A stretch of DNA of 10,311 bases from an uncultured Candidatus Soleaferrea sp. (GTDB lineage Bacteria; Bacillota; Clostridia; Oscillospirales; Ruminococcaceae): positions 1-10,311 of the forward strand of contig CAKTAG010000032.1 in NCBI GenBank assembly GCA_934527325.1, in the 5' to 3' direction. Under the pieces are notes generated by a model that had not been told where the DNA came from, did no database searches, and worked only from the letters and a program-made list of their open reading frames with translations. The position numbers were made by a program, and so were the translations under genes. Below are positions 1 through 6,551 of the stretch, piece by piece; the stretch's first letter is position 1, and the number at the start of each line of letters is the position of its first letter.

Positions 1-17
1 CACTATTTTGTCCTCCT
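1..17 (-). promoter_or_regulatory. Ribosome binding site and probable GTG start of a gene running off the left edge
   Basis: On the minus strand, AGGAGGA (17 to 11) is followed by a 7-base spacer and GTG at 3 to 1. This is an ideal Shine-Dalgarno arrangement, so a further gene very likely begins here and continues outside the window. It lies 71 bases downstream of the nucleotide-sugar dehydratase stop with no hairpin terminator between them, so the two may form an operon. Only the first codon is visible and nothing can be said of the product; a different start further downstream is possible. Confidence 0.6.
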
Positions 18-65
18 ATTTAAATTATATTATTATACATTATTCGAACTTATTGTTACCATTTT

Positions 66-74
66 ATTATATCA
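66..74 (-). promoter_or_regulatory. Possible extended -10 element before the left-edge gene
   Basis: The minus strand reads TGATATAAT here, a consensus TATAAT (71 to 66) preceded by the TGn extension. The same nine bases form the -10 of the promoters before the dehydratase and the histidine kinase. No convincing -35 is present at 17 bases, and the spacer region lies in the end of the dehydratase gene. It could give the left-edge gene its own promoter, or be a chance match in AT-rich DNA. Confidence 0.3.
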
Positions 75-1964
75 CTATATAGCTTTTTCTTGCATAAATA
101 GCATATCTTTGTTCAATAAATCATTATTTTTATAAGTATTAACTACACTCGCCATAAAATTAAATATCGCATCAGAATCATTAGTAGCAGATAATATTTT
201 TAATTTTTCTAAATTATTAATAAATTGTTTCATATCAAAATCAATTGGCTTCCCTATATATATCTTGCTGTTTTTAGTTTTTTGCAAACCTTCTTCAGCC
301 ATTAATAGTTCCTCATATAGTTTTTCTCCTGGTCTAAGTCCAACATATTCTATATTTATATCTTTACCTAAAGTTAACCCATAAAGTCTTATCATATTTT
401 CAGCTAAGTCTTTAATTTTAACAGGTTCACCCATGTCTAAAACAAATATTTCTCCACCTTTTGCCATTTCTCCAGCTTGTAATATAAGCCCCACTGCTTC
501 TGAAATAGTCATAAAATATCTAACAACGTTAGGGTGTGTAACTGTTACAGGGCCACCACTTTCAATTTGCTTTTTAAATAAAGGTATAACAGAACCATTA
601 GAACCTAACACATTACCAAACCTAACTGCTACAAAATCTGTGCAACTAAAAACACTGTAATATTGAATAATCATTTCTGTAATTCTTTTTGTTGCACCCA
701 TTATATTAGTAGGGTTAACAGCCTTATCTGTAGATATCAATACAAATTTTTCAACATTGTACTTATCTGCCATTTTAACAACATTAAGAGTACCAAAAAC
801 ATTATTTTTTATAGCTTCTTCAGGGTTATGTTCCATTAATGGCACATGTTTATGAGCAGCAGCATGAAAAACTAAATTAGGTTCATATATTTTAAATATT
901 TTCTCTACTTTTTCACTATCTTGAACAGATGCAATTTCAACTTGAACATGTAGGTTGTTTCCATAAATTCTTATTAACTCTTGTTGAATAGCATATGCAT
1001 TATTTTCGTAATTATCTAATATTATCAACTTTTTTGGTGAATAACCTACTATTTGTCTACACAACTCAGAACCAATAGAACCTCCGCCACCTGTAACTAA
1101 TATTGTTTTATCTTTTATAAAGCTTAGGTCATTTATTTTTAAATTAACAACATCTCTACCCAAAAGGTCTTTTATATCAACTTCTTTTACTGCTATCGAT
1201 GACCCGCTAATATTGTTTATATTTTCTACATTATTAAGTTTATAAATTTTAATATCAGTTTGTTTTAATATATCATTTAAAGTTTTTATTAAACATTTAT
1301 CTGCCAAAAAATCACTGTTTAATAATATTTTTTTAATGTTATGTTGCTTACATAGTGTTTCAATATCTAAAACCAACCCTAATACTTTTATACCATTCAC
1401 TGTTGTACCTTTTATAAAAGGACTATCTGAAACAATACCTTTAACATTAAAGTCATTTTTATCTAATCCTATTAATTGCAATGCTAGCTTGTCCAAATTT
1501 TTTTCTTTAGAAATTATTAACGTATTTTCTTCAACACTATTTGCATTATGTTTTATAAATTTATTACTTTCAATTACAAACCTTCTAATAAATTTATACA
1601 TTATTCTATATGTACATAAAGAAAAAGCTGAAACCATTACATTTGATATACAATAGTTTAAATTCATATTATATGTAGTAACCAAATAAACATTATATAT
1701 TACTCCAGCTAACAAAGATGTAAAAAAACACATAGATATATCTAAAATATTTGCACATCGCCAAAGTTTATTATATATATTTAACATAACAAAAATCGAA
1801 ATATAAACTATTGATTGAATTATAGATGTTTTTAAAAATACATTTAAATAACCAGCAAATAAAAACATAGAAATAAATAATGTACTTAAAAATACTATTA
1901 CCACATCAGCCAACATAATTAATAATTTTCTATATTTTAACATCCCATTTATTAACTTATTCAT
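75..1964 (-). CDS. Membrane-anchored nucleotide-sugar 4,6-dehydratase (CapD/PglF/WbpM family)
   Basis: Probable UDP-N-acetylglucosamine 4,6-dehydratase of the long, membrane-bound type, which starts synthesis of amino- or deoxy-sugars for capsule, exopolysaccharide or protein glycans. The 629-residue length is normal for the family. About four hydrophobic helices lie in residues 12-121, then a CoA-binding-like Rossmann domain (about 145-250), then the extended SDR catalytic domain from about 285. The NAD(P) loop is TGGGGSIGSE (291-300). The active site has the family's Met-for-Tyr change: T412-D413-K414, then M422 and K426, with the same T-to-M-to-K spacing as the PglF TMK triad. RPGEKLYEELL (544-554) is also typical. 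AGAGGT sits 6 bases before the ATG. The exact sugar product cannot be told from sequence, and no glycosyltransferase is visible; the gene downstream is off the edge. It is divergent from spoIVB and has its own promoter. Confidence 0.9.
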   Translation of the reverse strand: MNKLINGMLKYRKLLIMLADVVIVFLSTLFISMFLFAGYLNVFLKTSIIQSIVYISIFVMLNIYNKLWRCANILDISMCFFTSLLAGVIYNVYLVTTYNMNLNYCISNVMVSAFSLCTYRIMYKFIRRFVIESNKFIKHNANSVEENTLIISKEKNLDKLALQLIGLDKNDFNVKGIVSDSPFIKGTTVNGIKVLGLVLDIETLCKQHNIKKILLNSDFLADKCLIKTLNDILKQTDIKIYKLNNVENINNISGSSIAVKEVDIKDLLGRDVVNLKINDLSFIKDKTILVTGGGGSIGSELCRQIVGYSPKKLIILDNYENNAYAIQQELIRIYGNNLHVQVEIASVQDSEKVEKIFKIYEPNLVFHAAAHKHVPLMEHNPEEAIKNNVFGTLNVVKMADKYNVEKFVLISTDKAVNPTNIMGATKRITEMIIQYYSVFSCTDFVAVRFGNVLGSNGSVIPLFKKQIESGGPVTVTHPNVVRYFMTISEAVGLILQAGEMAKGGEIFVLDMGEPVKIKDLAENMIRLYGLTLGKDINIEYVGLRPGEKLYEELLMAEEGLQKTKNSKIYIGKPIDFDMKQFINNLEKLKILSATNDSDAIFNFMASVVNTYKNNDLLNKDMLFMQEKAI

Positions 1965-2026
1965 TTTTTTACCTCTTTTATTAAAAATTCAAATTATATA
2001 TTAATTGACGTTATTTTATGCTACAA

Positions 2027-2041
2027 AAAGGCTACCCCTTT
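2027..2041 (-). other. Small leader hairpin of the dehydratase transcript
   Basis: Between the promoter and the ribosome binding site, the minus-strand transcript reads AAAGG-GGTAG-CCTTTTT: a 5-bp stem with a 5-base loop running into five U residues. It resembles a very weak terminator or attenuator, but the stem is too short to be convincing. The bases GTAGC are also directly repeated across it. Recorded as a visible structure only. Confidence 0.2.
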
Positions 2042-2066
2042 CACGCATTATGTTTTTCTTTAATCA

Positions 2067-2095
2067 ATTATATCATGTTCTATTCTTTATTACAA
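2067..2095 (-). promoter_or_regulatory. Sigma-A-type promoter with extended -10 for the dehydratase gene
   Basis: On the minus strand, TTGTAA (2095 to 2090) is followed by a 17-base spacer ending in TGA and then TATAAT (2072 to 2067). The -10 is a perfect consensus with a TGn extension and the spacing is optimal. Transcription would start near 2060, giving a leader of about 95 bases before the ATG at 1964. Confidence 0.65.
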
Positions 2096-2241
2096 TACTG
2101 ATTTTATAGGCATAATAAAAAGCAACATTTTACTAAATCATCATTTTTGTTATATTTTTACAAAAAAATGCAACAAAAAAATAATTATATTGCAAAACAT
2201 CAACAAATGTTGTTTGATTAAAAAATAACAAAAAAATAAAC

Positions 2242-2255
2242 AACCAATATTGGTT
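2242..2255. repeat. Perfect 14-base palindrome upstream of spoIVB
   Basis: AACCAATATTGGTT is a perfect inverted repeat, 142 bases before the spoIVB start and 147 bases beyond the dehydratase -35. It includes two CCAA/TTGG half-sites and stands out in a region that is otherwise runs of A and T. It could be an operator for a dimeric regulator; no regulator is identified and chance cannot be excluded. Confidence 0.35.
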
Positions 2256-2397
2256 ACAAAGCTGCATTTAAAAAATAATATTATTGGAAAAGAAAATATT
2301 ATATAATAAATTGTTTATTTGCGCAAACTATATTTATGGTATAAAAATTTTATAGTTAAAAAATCAATTATTATTCCAAAAGGGGTTGCACAAGTAA

Positions 2398-3708
2398 ATG
2401 AAAAAAAAATTCAAAATACTCGCATCAATTATAAACATAAATATACTTATAATCATGGTGCATTTAATATATTTAAACATAACTCTACCTAATAATTACA
2501 ATTATATAAATGGAAGTAACATAAATATAAATGGTAAAAAATATATAACACTAGATATAAAAAATCAAAAAACTAATACTTCTGAAATTCAAACTAGTAA
2601 TTTCAATTTTTGTAAAACAGATTTTATAAAAAATTATAATGGTATTTATAAAAACAAAGAATGTTGCAATAACAATATATATAGCAATCATAATAATAGT
2701 AATTTAAACAATAATTTCGAAACATTTATAAAAGCATACAATATATTCCCTATAAAACAAGTAGATATTCATTCTATAGAACCTATTGAAGTTTACCCTT
2801 GTGGAACTCCTTTTGGAATAAAAATGTTCACAAAAGGAGTAATGGTTGTAGGGCTAGGTGAAGTAGATAAAGGCATAACACCTTCTAAAGATGCCGGTTT
2901 AAGGTTAGGTGACATGATACTTTCAATAGATGATATACCTATTTATAACAACAATGATATTATCAATATTATAAACAAATCAAAAGGCAAAGATGTTTTT
3001 ATTAAAGTTATAAGAAACGATATCGAACATACATTTAAATTAACTCCTCAAAAATCCTCTATGCAAAATGCTTACAAAGCTGGTATGTGGGTTAGAAACA
3101 GCACTGCCGGTATAGGAACACTTACTTTTTATACAGAAAACGGTTATTTTGCTGGGTTAGGGCATCCTGTTTGCGATATCGATACAGGGCAAATTATGCC
3201 ATTATTAAGCGGAGAAATTATAAATGTAAAAATAAACGGCATAAATAAAGGTAAGTCTGGTTACCCAGGTGAATTAAAAGGAACGTTTAGCGAAGAAAAA
3301 AATATTGGGTTATTGATGCAAAATACTTCAACTGGTATATATGGTAGATTAACAGATTTTAATTATATAAAAACACATAAAAAAATGCCAATAGCTATGG
3401 CTCAAGATATTGAAGAAGGCCCTGCAAAAATATTATCTACTATAGATGGAGCTACACCAGAATATTTTGATATAACAATAGATAAAATTAATTACAGCAA
3501 CATTAACCCATGTAAAAACATGATTATAAAAATAGTTGATAAAAAATTAATATCTAAAACTGGTGGCATAGTTCAAGGTATGAGTGGCAGCCCAATTATT
3601 CAAAACGGTAAAATTGTTGGTGCTATAACTCATGTTTTTGTTAACCAACCACTAAAAGGTTACGGGATATTTGTAGAAAATATGTTTGAAACTACTAATA
3701 ATATTTAA
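2398..3708 (+). CDS. spoIVB: SpoIVB forespore signalling serine peptidase (family S55)
   Basis: Sporulation protease made in the forespore and exported to the intermembrane space. In Bacillus it cleaves SpoIVFA, which frees SpoIVFB to process pro-sigma-K in the mother cell. The 436 residues (Bacillus protein about 426) begin with a basic N-terminus and one hydrophobic signal/anchor helix (7-30). A PDZ domain follows (about 147-216, with AGLRLGDMILSIDD), then the S55 peptidase domain. The predicted triad is all present: H256 in GLGHP, D381 and S396 in GMSGSP, with the Asp-Ser gap of 15 residues seen in the Bacillus enzyme (D363, S378). Residues about 31-110 are an Asn-rich low-complexity linker, rich in A and T, that should diverge quickly. 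It precedes spo0A, as is common in Firmicutes, but the usual upstream neighbour recN is absent. AGGGG lies 12 bases before the ATG, a slightly long spacing. Confidence 0.96.
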   Translation: MKKKFKILASIININILIIMVHLIYLNITLPNNYNYINGSNININGKKYITLDIKNQKTNTSEIQTSNFNFCKTDFIKNYNGIYKNKECCNNNIYSNHNNSNLNNNFETFIKAYNIFPIKQVDIHSIEPIEVYPCGTPFGIKMFTKGVMVVGLGEVDKGITPSKDAGLRLGDMILSIDDIPIYNNNDIINIINKSKGKDVFIKVIRNDIEHTFKLTPQKSSMQNAYKAGMWVRNSTAGIGTLTFYTENGYFAGLGHPVCDIDTGQIMPLLSGEIINVKINGINKGKSGYPGELKGTFSEEKNIGLLMQNTSTGIYGRLTDFNYIKTHKKMPIAMAQDIEEGPAKILSTIDGATPEYFDITIDKINYSNINPCKNMIIKIVDKKLISKTGGIVQGMSGSPIIQNGKIVGAITHVFVNQPLKGYGIFVENMFETTNNI

Positions 3709-3866
3709 TGCTTTAAATTCAATATACTTATATTATATTTTTAATTAAATTCTTATTTTAAAATTTCTTCAAATAAAATCAAAATATAAACTTAAAACAA
3801 AGCTTTAGTTTATATAATTTAAATTCCTATTGCAACAATATAATATTAATTAAAAAAATAGCTACC

Positions 3867-3909
3867 AAAATCACTGCTACCCATTTTACACAGGGGGCAG
3901 TGATTTTTT
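3867..3909 (+). terminator. Rho-independent terminator after spoIVB
   Basis: AAAATCACTGC (3867-3877) pairs perfectly with GCAGTGATTTT (3897-3907), and CCC/GGG can extend the stem past a TA bulge. A run of six T (3904-3909) follows. The mirror run of A on the other side means it could also stop minus-strand transcription. It most likely ends the spoIVB transcript and isolates spo0A from read-through. Confidence 0.85.
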
Positions 3910-4156
3910 ATATAACCTTTTGAATTTGCTCACATAACAGGTATTTTTTAATGTTGAGTTTGCAAAAAATAAAAATATTTTTAACGTTTTCAATAGATTT
4001 AAATTTATAATAAATAAAAAACATATGTTAAATTTTAATATACATTATTAAAATTCAATATTAAGCAATAACAACGTTAATATTTTTACAAAAAATAACC
4101 AATTATATAAATTTTTATACATACTTAGTAAGAAATAAAAAAATTGTATGAAAATT

Positions 4157-4165
4157 TTTGACAAA
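4157..4165 (-). promoter_or_regulatory. 0A box (Spo0A binding site) in the spo0A promoter
   Basis: The minus strand reads TTTGTCAAA, an exact match to the Bacillus 0A-box consensus TTTGTCRAA. It overlaps the TTGACA -35 of the upstream spo0A promoter and ends three bases before the -35 of the downstream one. Spo0A autoregulation through 0A boxes at its own gene is established in Bacillus; the match here is visible, and binding is inferred. Because TTGACA itself supplies much of the box, part of the match is inherent to a good -35. Confidence 0.6.
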
Positions 4166-4197
4166 CACTTGCAAATACATCTAATATGTGGTAATAT
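4158..4197 (+). promoter_or_regulatory. Two overlapping sigma-A-type promoters for spo0A
   Basis: The first candidate is TTGACA (4158-4163), an 18-base spacer and TAATAT (4182-4187). The second is TTGCAA (4169-4174), a 17-base spacer and a second TAATAT (4192-4197). Start points would be near 4194 and 4204, leaving a short leader of about 35-45 bases. The first has a perfect -35 and would be strong; the second has a weaker -35 and lies directly beside the 0A box. No convincing sigma-H promoter was found. Confidence 0.65.
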
Positions 4198-4237
4198 ATT
4201 TGCAGTAAGTAATTTTATTTCAGGAGGATAAACAAAA

Positions 4238-5035
4238 ATGGACACAAATAAAAAAATTTTAATTTCCGATGAAAGCAAAGAATTTAACGAAAATTGCAAA
4301 AACATTCTTACTAAACACAATATGGATGTTATCATTGCTCCAAAGGACGGTGTACAAGTTGTAGAAATGATAAAACGTTACCACCCTAATATTGTTCTTA
4401 TGGATGTTTTTATGCCTTACCTTGATGCAATTGCAGTTATGAACCACATCAACAGTATTGAGATGGCAACAAAACCTAAATTTTTAATTATGTCTAGTTC
4501 AGATAGTCACCGCTTAGAAAAAGAAATTTTAAATTTAGGTGCTATTTATTACTTTTTAAAACCATTCGATATCAATGTATTGATTGAAAGAATTGTTAGT
4601 TTAGCTAATTCAAATATCTCTACAACATATTCTAAAAATTTTAATCCAAATATTTTATCTAATTCTAATGCAGAAACAACTGATTTAGAAACAATGGTAA
4701 CCGAAATAATTCATCAAGTAGGCATTCCTGCACACATAAAAGGTTACCACTATTTAAGAGAATCTATTATTTTATCTGTTCAAAATAATGAACTTATGAA
4801 TTCTGTTACTAAACAATTATACCCTACTGTAGCTAAAAATCATCTAACAACACCATCACGCGTTGAAAGAGCTATAAGGCACGCTATAGAAGTTGCTTGG
4901 GACCGTGGCGATATTGAAATACTAAATTCTTACTTTGGTTACACTGTACACAACGGTAGAGGTAAGCCAACAAACTCTGAATTTATTGCAATGATTGCAG
5001 ATAAACTAAGACTAAAATTAAAAAAAGCTATATAA
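4238..5035 (+). CDS. spo0A: Spo0A, master response regulator of sporulation
   Basis: Transcription factor that, when phosphorylated, commits the cell to sporulation by binding 0A boxes. The 265 residues form an N-terminal receiver (about 5-122), a variable Asn/Ser-rich linker (about 123-147) and the Spo0A-specific C-terminal DNA-binding domain (about 148-265). In the receiver, D11-E12 form the acidic pocket, D56 (in VLMDVFMP) is the phosphorylation site, S86 takes the Thr/Ser switch position and K108 is in LKPF. The C-terminal domain is nearly diagnostic: HQVGIPAHIKGYHYLRESI (159-177), TPSRVERAIRHAIEVAWDRG (205-224, recognition-helix region) and PTNSEFIAMIADKLRL (244-259). The ribosome binding site AGGAGG is 10 bases before the ATG. 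No functional residue appears to be missing. It has its own promoter region with a 0A box and is probably co-transcribed with tmcAL. Confidence 0.98.
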   Translation: MDTNKKILISDESKEFNENCKNILTKHNMDVIIAPKDGVQVVEMIKRYHPNIVLMDVFMPYLDAIAVMNHINSIEMATKPKFLIMSSSDSHRLEKEILNLGAIYYFLKPFDINVLIERIVSLANSNISTTYSKNFNPNILSNSNAETTDLETMVTEIIHQVGIPAHIKGYHYLRESIILSVQNNELMNSVTKQLYPTVAKNHLTTPSRVERAIRHAIEVAWDRGDIEILNSYFGYTVHNGRGKPTNSEFIAMIADKLRLKLKKAI

Positions 5036-5044
5036 CCCCATTAA

Positions 5045-5075
5045 CCTGTATTTATGTTCTAGTACATAATACAGG
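5045..5075 (+). other. Hairpin between spo0A and tmcAL, overlapping the tmcAL ribosome-binding-like sequence
   Basis: CCTGTATTTATGT (5045-5057) pairs with ACATAATACAGG (5064-5075) across a six-base loop, giving a 12-bp stem with one bulged T. No T-tract follows, so it is a poor terminator. The only purine-rich sequence before the tmcAL ATG, AGGA at 5073-5076, lies in the 3' arm. The hairpin could protect the spo0A message, partly terminate it, or limit tmcAL translation; the sequence alone does not decide. Confidence 0.6.
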
Positions 5076-5090
5076 AACTTACATATATTA

Positions 5091-6290
5091 ATGAAAATAT
5101 TTGGTATAATAGCAGAATATAACCCATTTCACAATGGACATAAATACCAACTAGATGTTGCTAGGAGTTTAGGAGCAACACATATTGTTGCGATTATGAG
5201 CCCAAATTTCACACAACGCGGTGAACCAAGCATAACAGATAAATTTTATAGATCTAAGGCTGCTATTAATTCAGGTGTAGATCTTGTAATAGAGTTGCCA
5301 ACTTATTACGCATTATCTTCCGCAGAAAAATTTGCTTTTGGAGCAATTTATTTATTAAATAAAACCAACGTAATTGATAATTTAATTTTTGGCGTTGAAA
5401 TGAATAATCTAGATTTATTAAACAAAATAGTTAATATAATCGAATCCGATGAATTTAATAAAAAATTATCTCAAGCATTAAAGTACGGACTTTCGTTTGC
5501 TAAAACTAGACAATGTGTTTTAGAAAAATTTTTAAACAATGATATTGTGCAAGAAATTACAAAACCTAATAATATACTGGCTATAGAATATATAAAGTCA
5601 TTAAAGAGGTTGAATTCAAGTATAACACCATTACCTATTAAACGTATAGGTGTTAACCATAATGCAGAAAATACTTTTAATCAATTTACATCTGCTTTAA
5701 ATTTAAGAAAACTGGCTGAAAATAGAAAATTCAAGTTGGAATGGGAAAAATTCACTCCTACTTCCGCTTATAAAATATATGAAGAAGCATTTAAAAATGG
5801 GCATTTGCCTGCTTTAGAAAAAATTGGCGAAAGAATAATACTCGCACATCTTAGAACTCTTTCAATTAACAACATCAAAATTTTGCCAGATATTTCAGAA
5901 GGGTTAGAACATCGTATTTTTAAAAGTATACAAAAAGCTTCTTCTTTAGAAGAAATTTATTACAACATAAAAACAAAACGCTATACAATGTCTAGAATAA
6001 AAAGAATAGTATATAATTCGTTATTAGGTATAAATTTAGAAAAATCTCAGCTATTACCTCAATATATACGAATATTAGCTAGCAATAAAAAAGGTATAGC
6101 AATAATCTCTAAAATAAAAAAGAGCTCCAACATTCCTATAAGTAGCAGTTTAAAAAAGCTTGCTAATTTAAATAACACAGCTCAAATATTGGCTAACATA
6201 GAAGTTAATGCAACTAACATCCACTCTTTATTTTGTAATAATATATCTATTTGCAACCGTGATTATAATAATTTTTTTAATATTACATAA
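5091..6290 (+). CDS. tmcAL: tRNA(Met) cytidine acetate ligase (TmcAL, formerly YlbM)
   Basis: Cytosolic enzyme that uses acetate and ATP to form N4-acetylcytidine at the wobble position (C34) of elongator tRNA-Met. The 399 residues match the family length. The nucleotidyltransferase fold is marked by NPFHNGH (11-17, the HxGH ATP-binding motif), DLVIELPTYYALSSAEKFA (64-82), KPNNILAIEYIKSL (158-171), FTSALNLRKL (199-208, the second nucleotide-binding motif) and a C-terminal RIKRIVYNSLLGI (302-314). The start is fixed by the conserved beginning with EYNPFHNGH close to the N-terminus. The ribosome binding site is weak: AGGA lies 14 bases before the ATG and within a hairpin. The last 30 or so residues are Asn-rich and look lineage-specific. 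It follows spo0A by 55 bases without a terminator and ends before a strong hairpin terminator. Confidence 0.94.
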   Translation: MKIFGIIAEYNPFHNGHKYQLDVARSLGATHIVAIMSPNFTQRGEPSITDKFYRSKAAINSGVDLVIELPTYYALSSAEKFAFGAIYLLNKTNVIDNLIFGVEMNNLDLLNKIVNIIESDEFNKKLSQALKYGLSFAKTRQCVLEKFLNNDIVQEITKPNNILAIEYIKSLKRLNSSITPLPIKRIGVNHNAENTFNQFTSALNLRKLAENRKFKLEWEKFTPTSAYKIYEEAFKNGHLPALEKIGERIILAHLRTLSINNIKILPDISEGLEHRIFKSIQKASSLEEIYYNIKTKRYTMSRIKRIVYNSLLGINLEKSQLLPQYIRILASNKKGIAIISKIKKSSNIPISSSLKKLANLNNTAQILANIEVNATNIHSLFCNNISICNRDYNNFFNIT

Positions 6291-6492
6291 TGGGTTAGTA
6301 GAACAACAGTTCAATTTCAATTTAATATTTTCATATATATATATAATAGTAGAAGGTGGTTAATGATATTATATATAAACTAATATTGCTAATGCCTTAT
6401 ATAAATAAACTCTGTACACTACCTTATTTTTTCTATTTACATAAAACTGGGTGGGTAAATATGTTACCAAGTATTTCATTAATAGAAAATAG
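6291..6492. other. Non-coding stretch after tmcAL
   Basis: AT-rich sequence between the tmcAL stop and the convergent terminator. It contains a good Shine-Dalgarno-like AGAAGGTGG (6351-6359) followed by an ATG at 6363 that opens only six codons, and an alternating TA run (6334-6345). No gene can be supported; it is most likely the tmcAL 3' untranslated region. Confidence 0.45.
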
Positions 6493-6549
6493 AAAAATGT
6501 GCTGTAGCAAAACGATTTTTAAAATCTTGTTGGCTACAGCACATTTTTT
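6493..6549. terminator. Bidirectional terminator between tmcAL and the BMP lipoprotein gene
   Basis: AAAAATGTGCTGTAGC (6493-6508) pairs perfectly over 16 bp with GCTACAGCACATTTTT (6533-6548), followed on the plus strand by T through 6549; the minus strand likewise ends in a T run. The 24-base loop is large. It sits just after the lipoprotein stop (6552) on the minus strand and 202 bases after the tmcAL stop on the plus strand, so it can end both converging transcripts. Confidence 0.9.
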
Positions 6550-6551
6550 AA

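Larger units (their letters stand above)
1965..2397. other. Divergent intergenic region between dehydratase and spoIVB
   Basis: This 433-base, very AT-rich stretch holds no credible gene. The left part carries the dehydratase ribosome binding site, leader hairpin and promoter (see separate entries). The right part must hold the spoIVB promoter; in Bacillus that gene is read by the forespore sigma factors G and F, but I could not find a match to their consensus good enough to call. Two palindromes are visible, AACCAATATTGGTT (2242-2255) and TTTGCGCAAA (2318-2327). AGGGG at 2381-2385, 12 bases before the ATG, is the probable spoIVB ribosome binding site. Confidence 0.6.
3709..4237. other. Long non-coding region between spoIVB and spo0A
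   Basis: These 529 bases hold no credible gene on either strand; open frames here are AT-rich chance reads. They contain a strong hairpin terminator (3867-3909) beginning 158 bases after the spoIVB stop, then about 245 bases of AT-rich DNA with no clear structure, then two overlapping sigma-A-like promoters and a 0A box just before spo0A. The length allows spo0A regulation independent of spoIVB. Confidence 0.7.

Noticed and set aside
433..1656. Plus-strand open frames inside the dehydratase gene
   Set aside because: They are antisense shadows of a clearly coding frame, with no ribosome binding site and no recognisable domain.
2256..2397. Sigma-G or sigma-F promoter for spoIVB
   Set aside because: I looked for GHATR and CATNHTA elements at proper spacing. 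Only partial matches such as AATATTA (2295-2301) are present, without a fitting -35, so no call is made.
3930..3960. Possible sigma-H promoter upstream of spo0A (ACAGGTATT ... TGAGT)
   Set aside because: Both elements are imperfect and the spacing is too short for a sigma-H promoter; it is also about 280 bases from the gene.
4048..4447. Minus-strand frames over the spo0A promoter and N-terminus
   Set aside because: They run across the spo0A promoter, ribosome binding site and conserved receiver domain; the composition is that of AT-rich chance reading.
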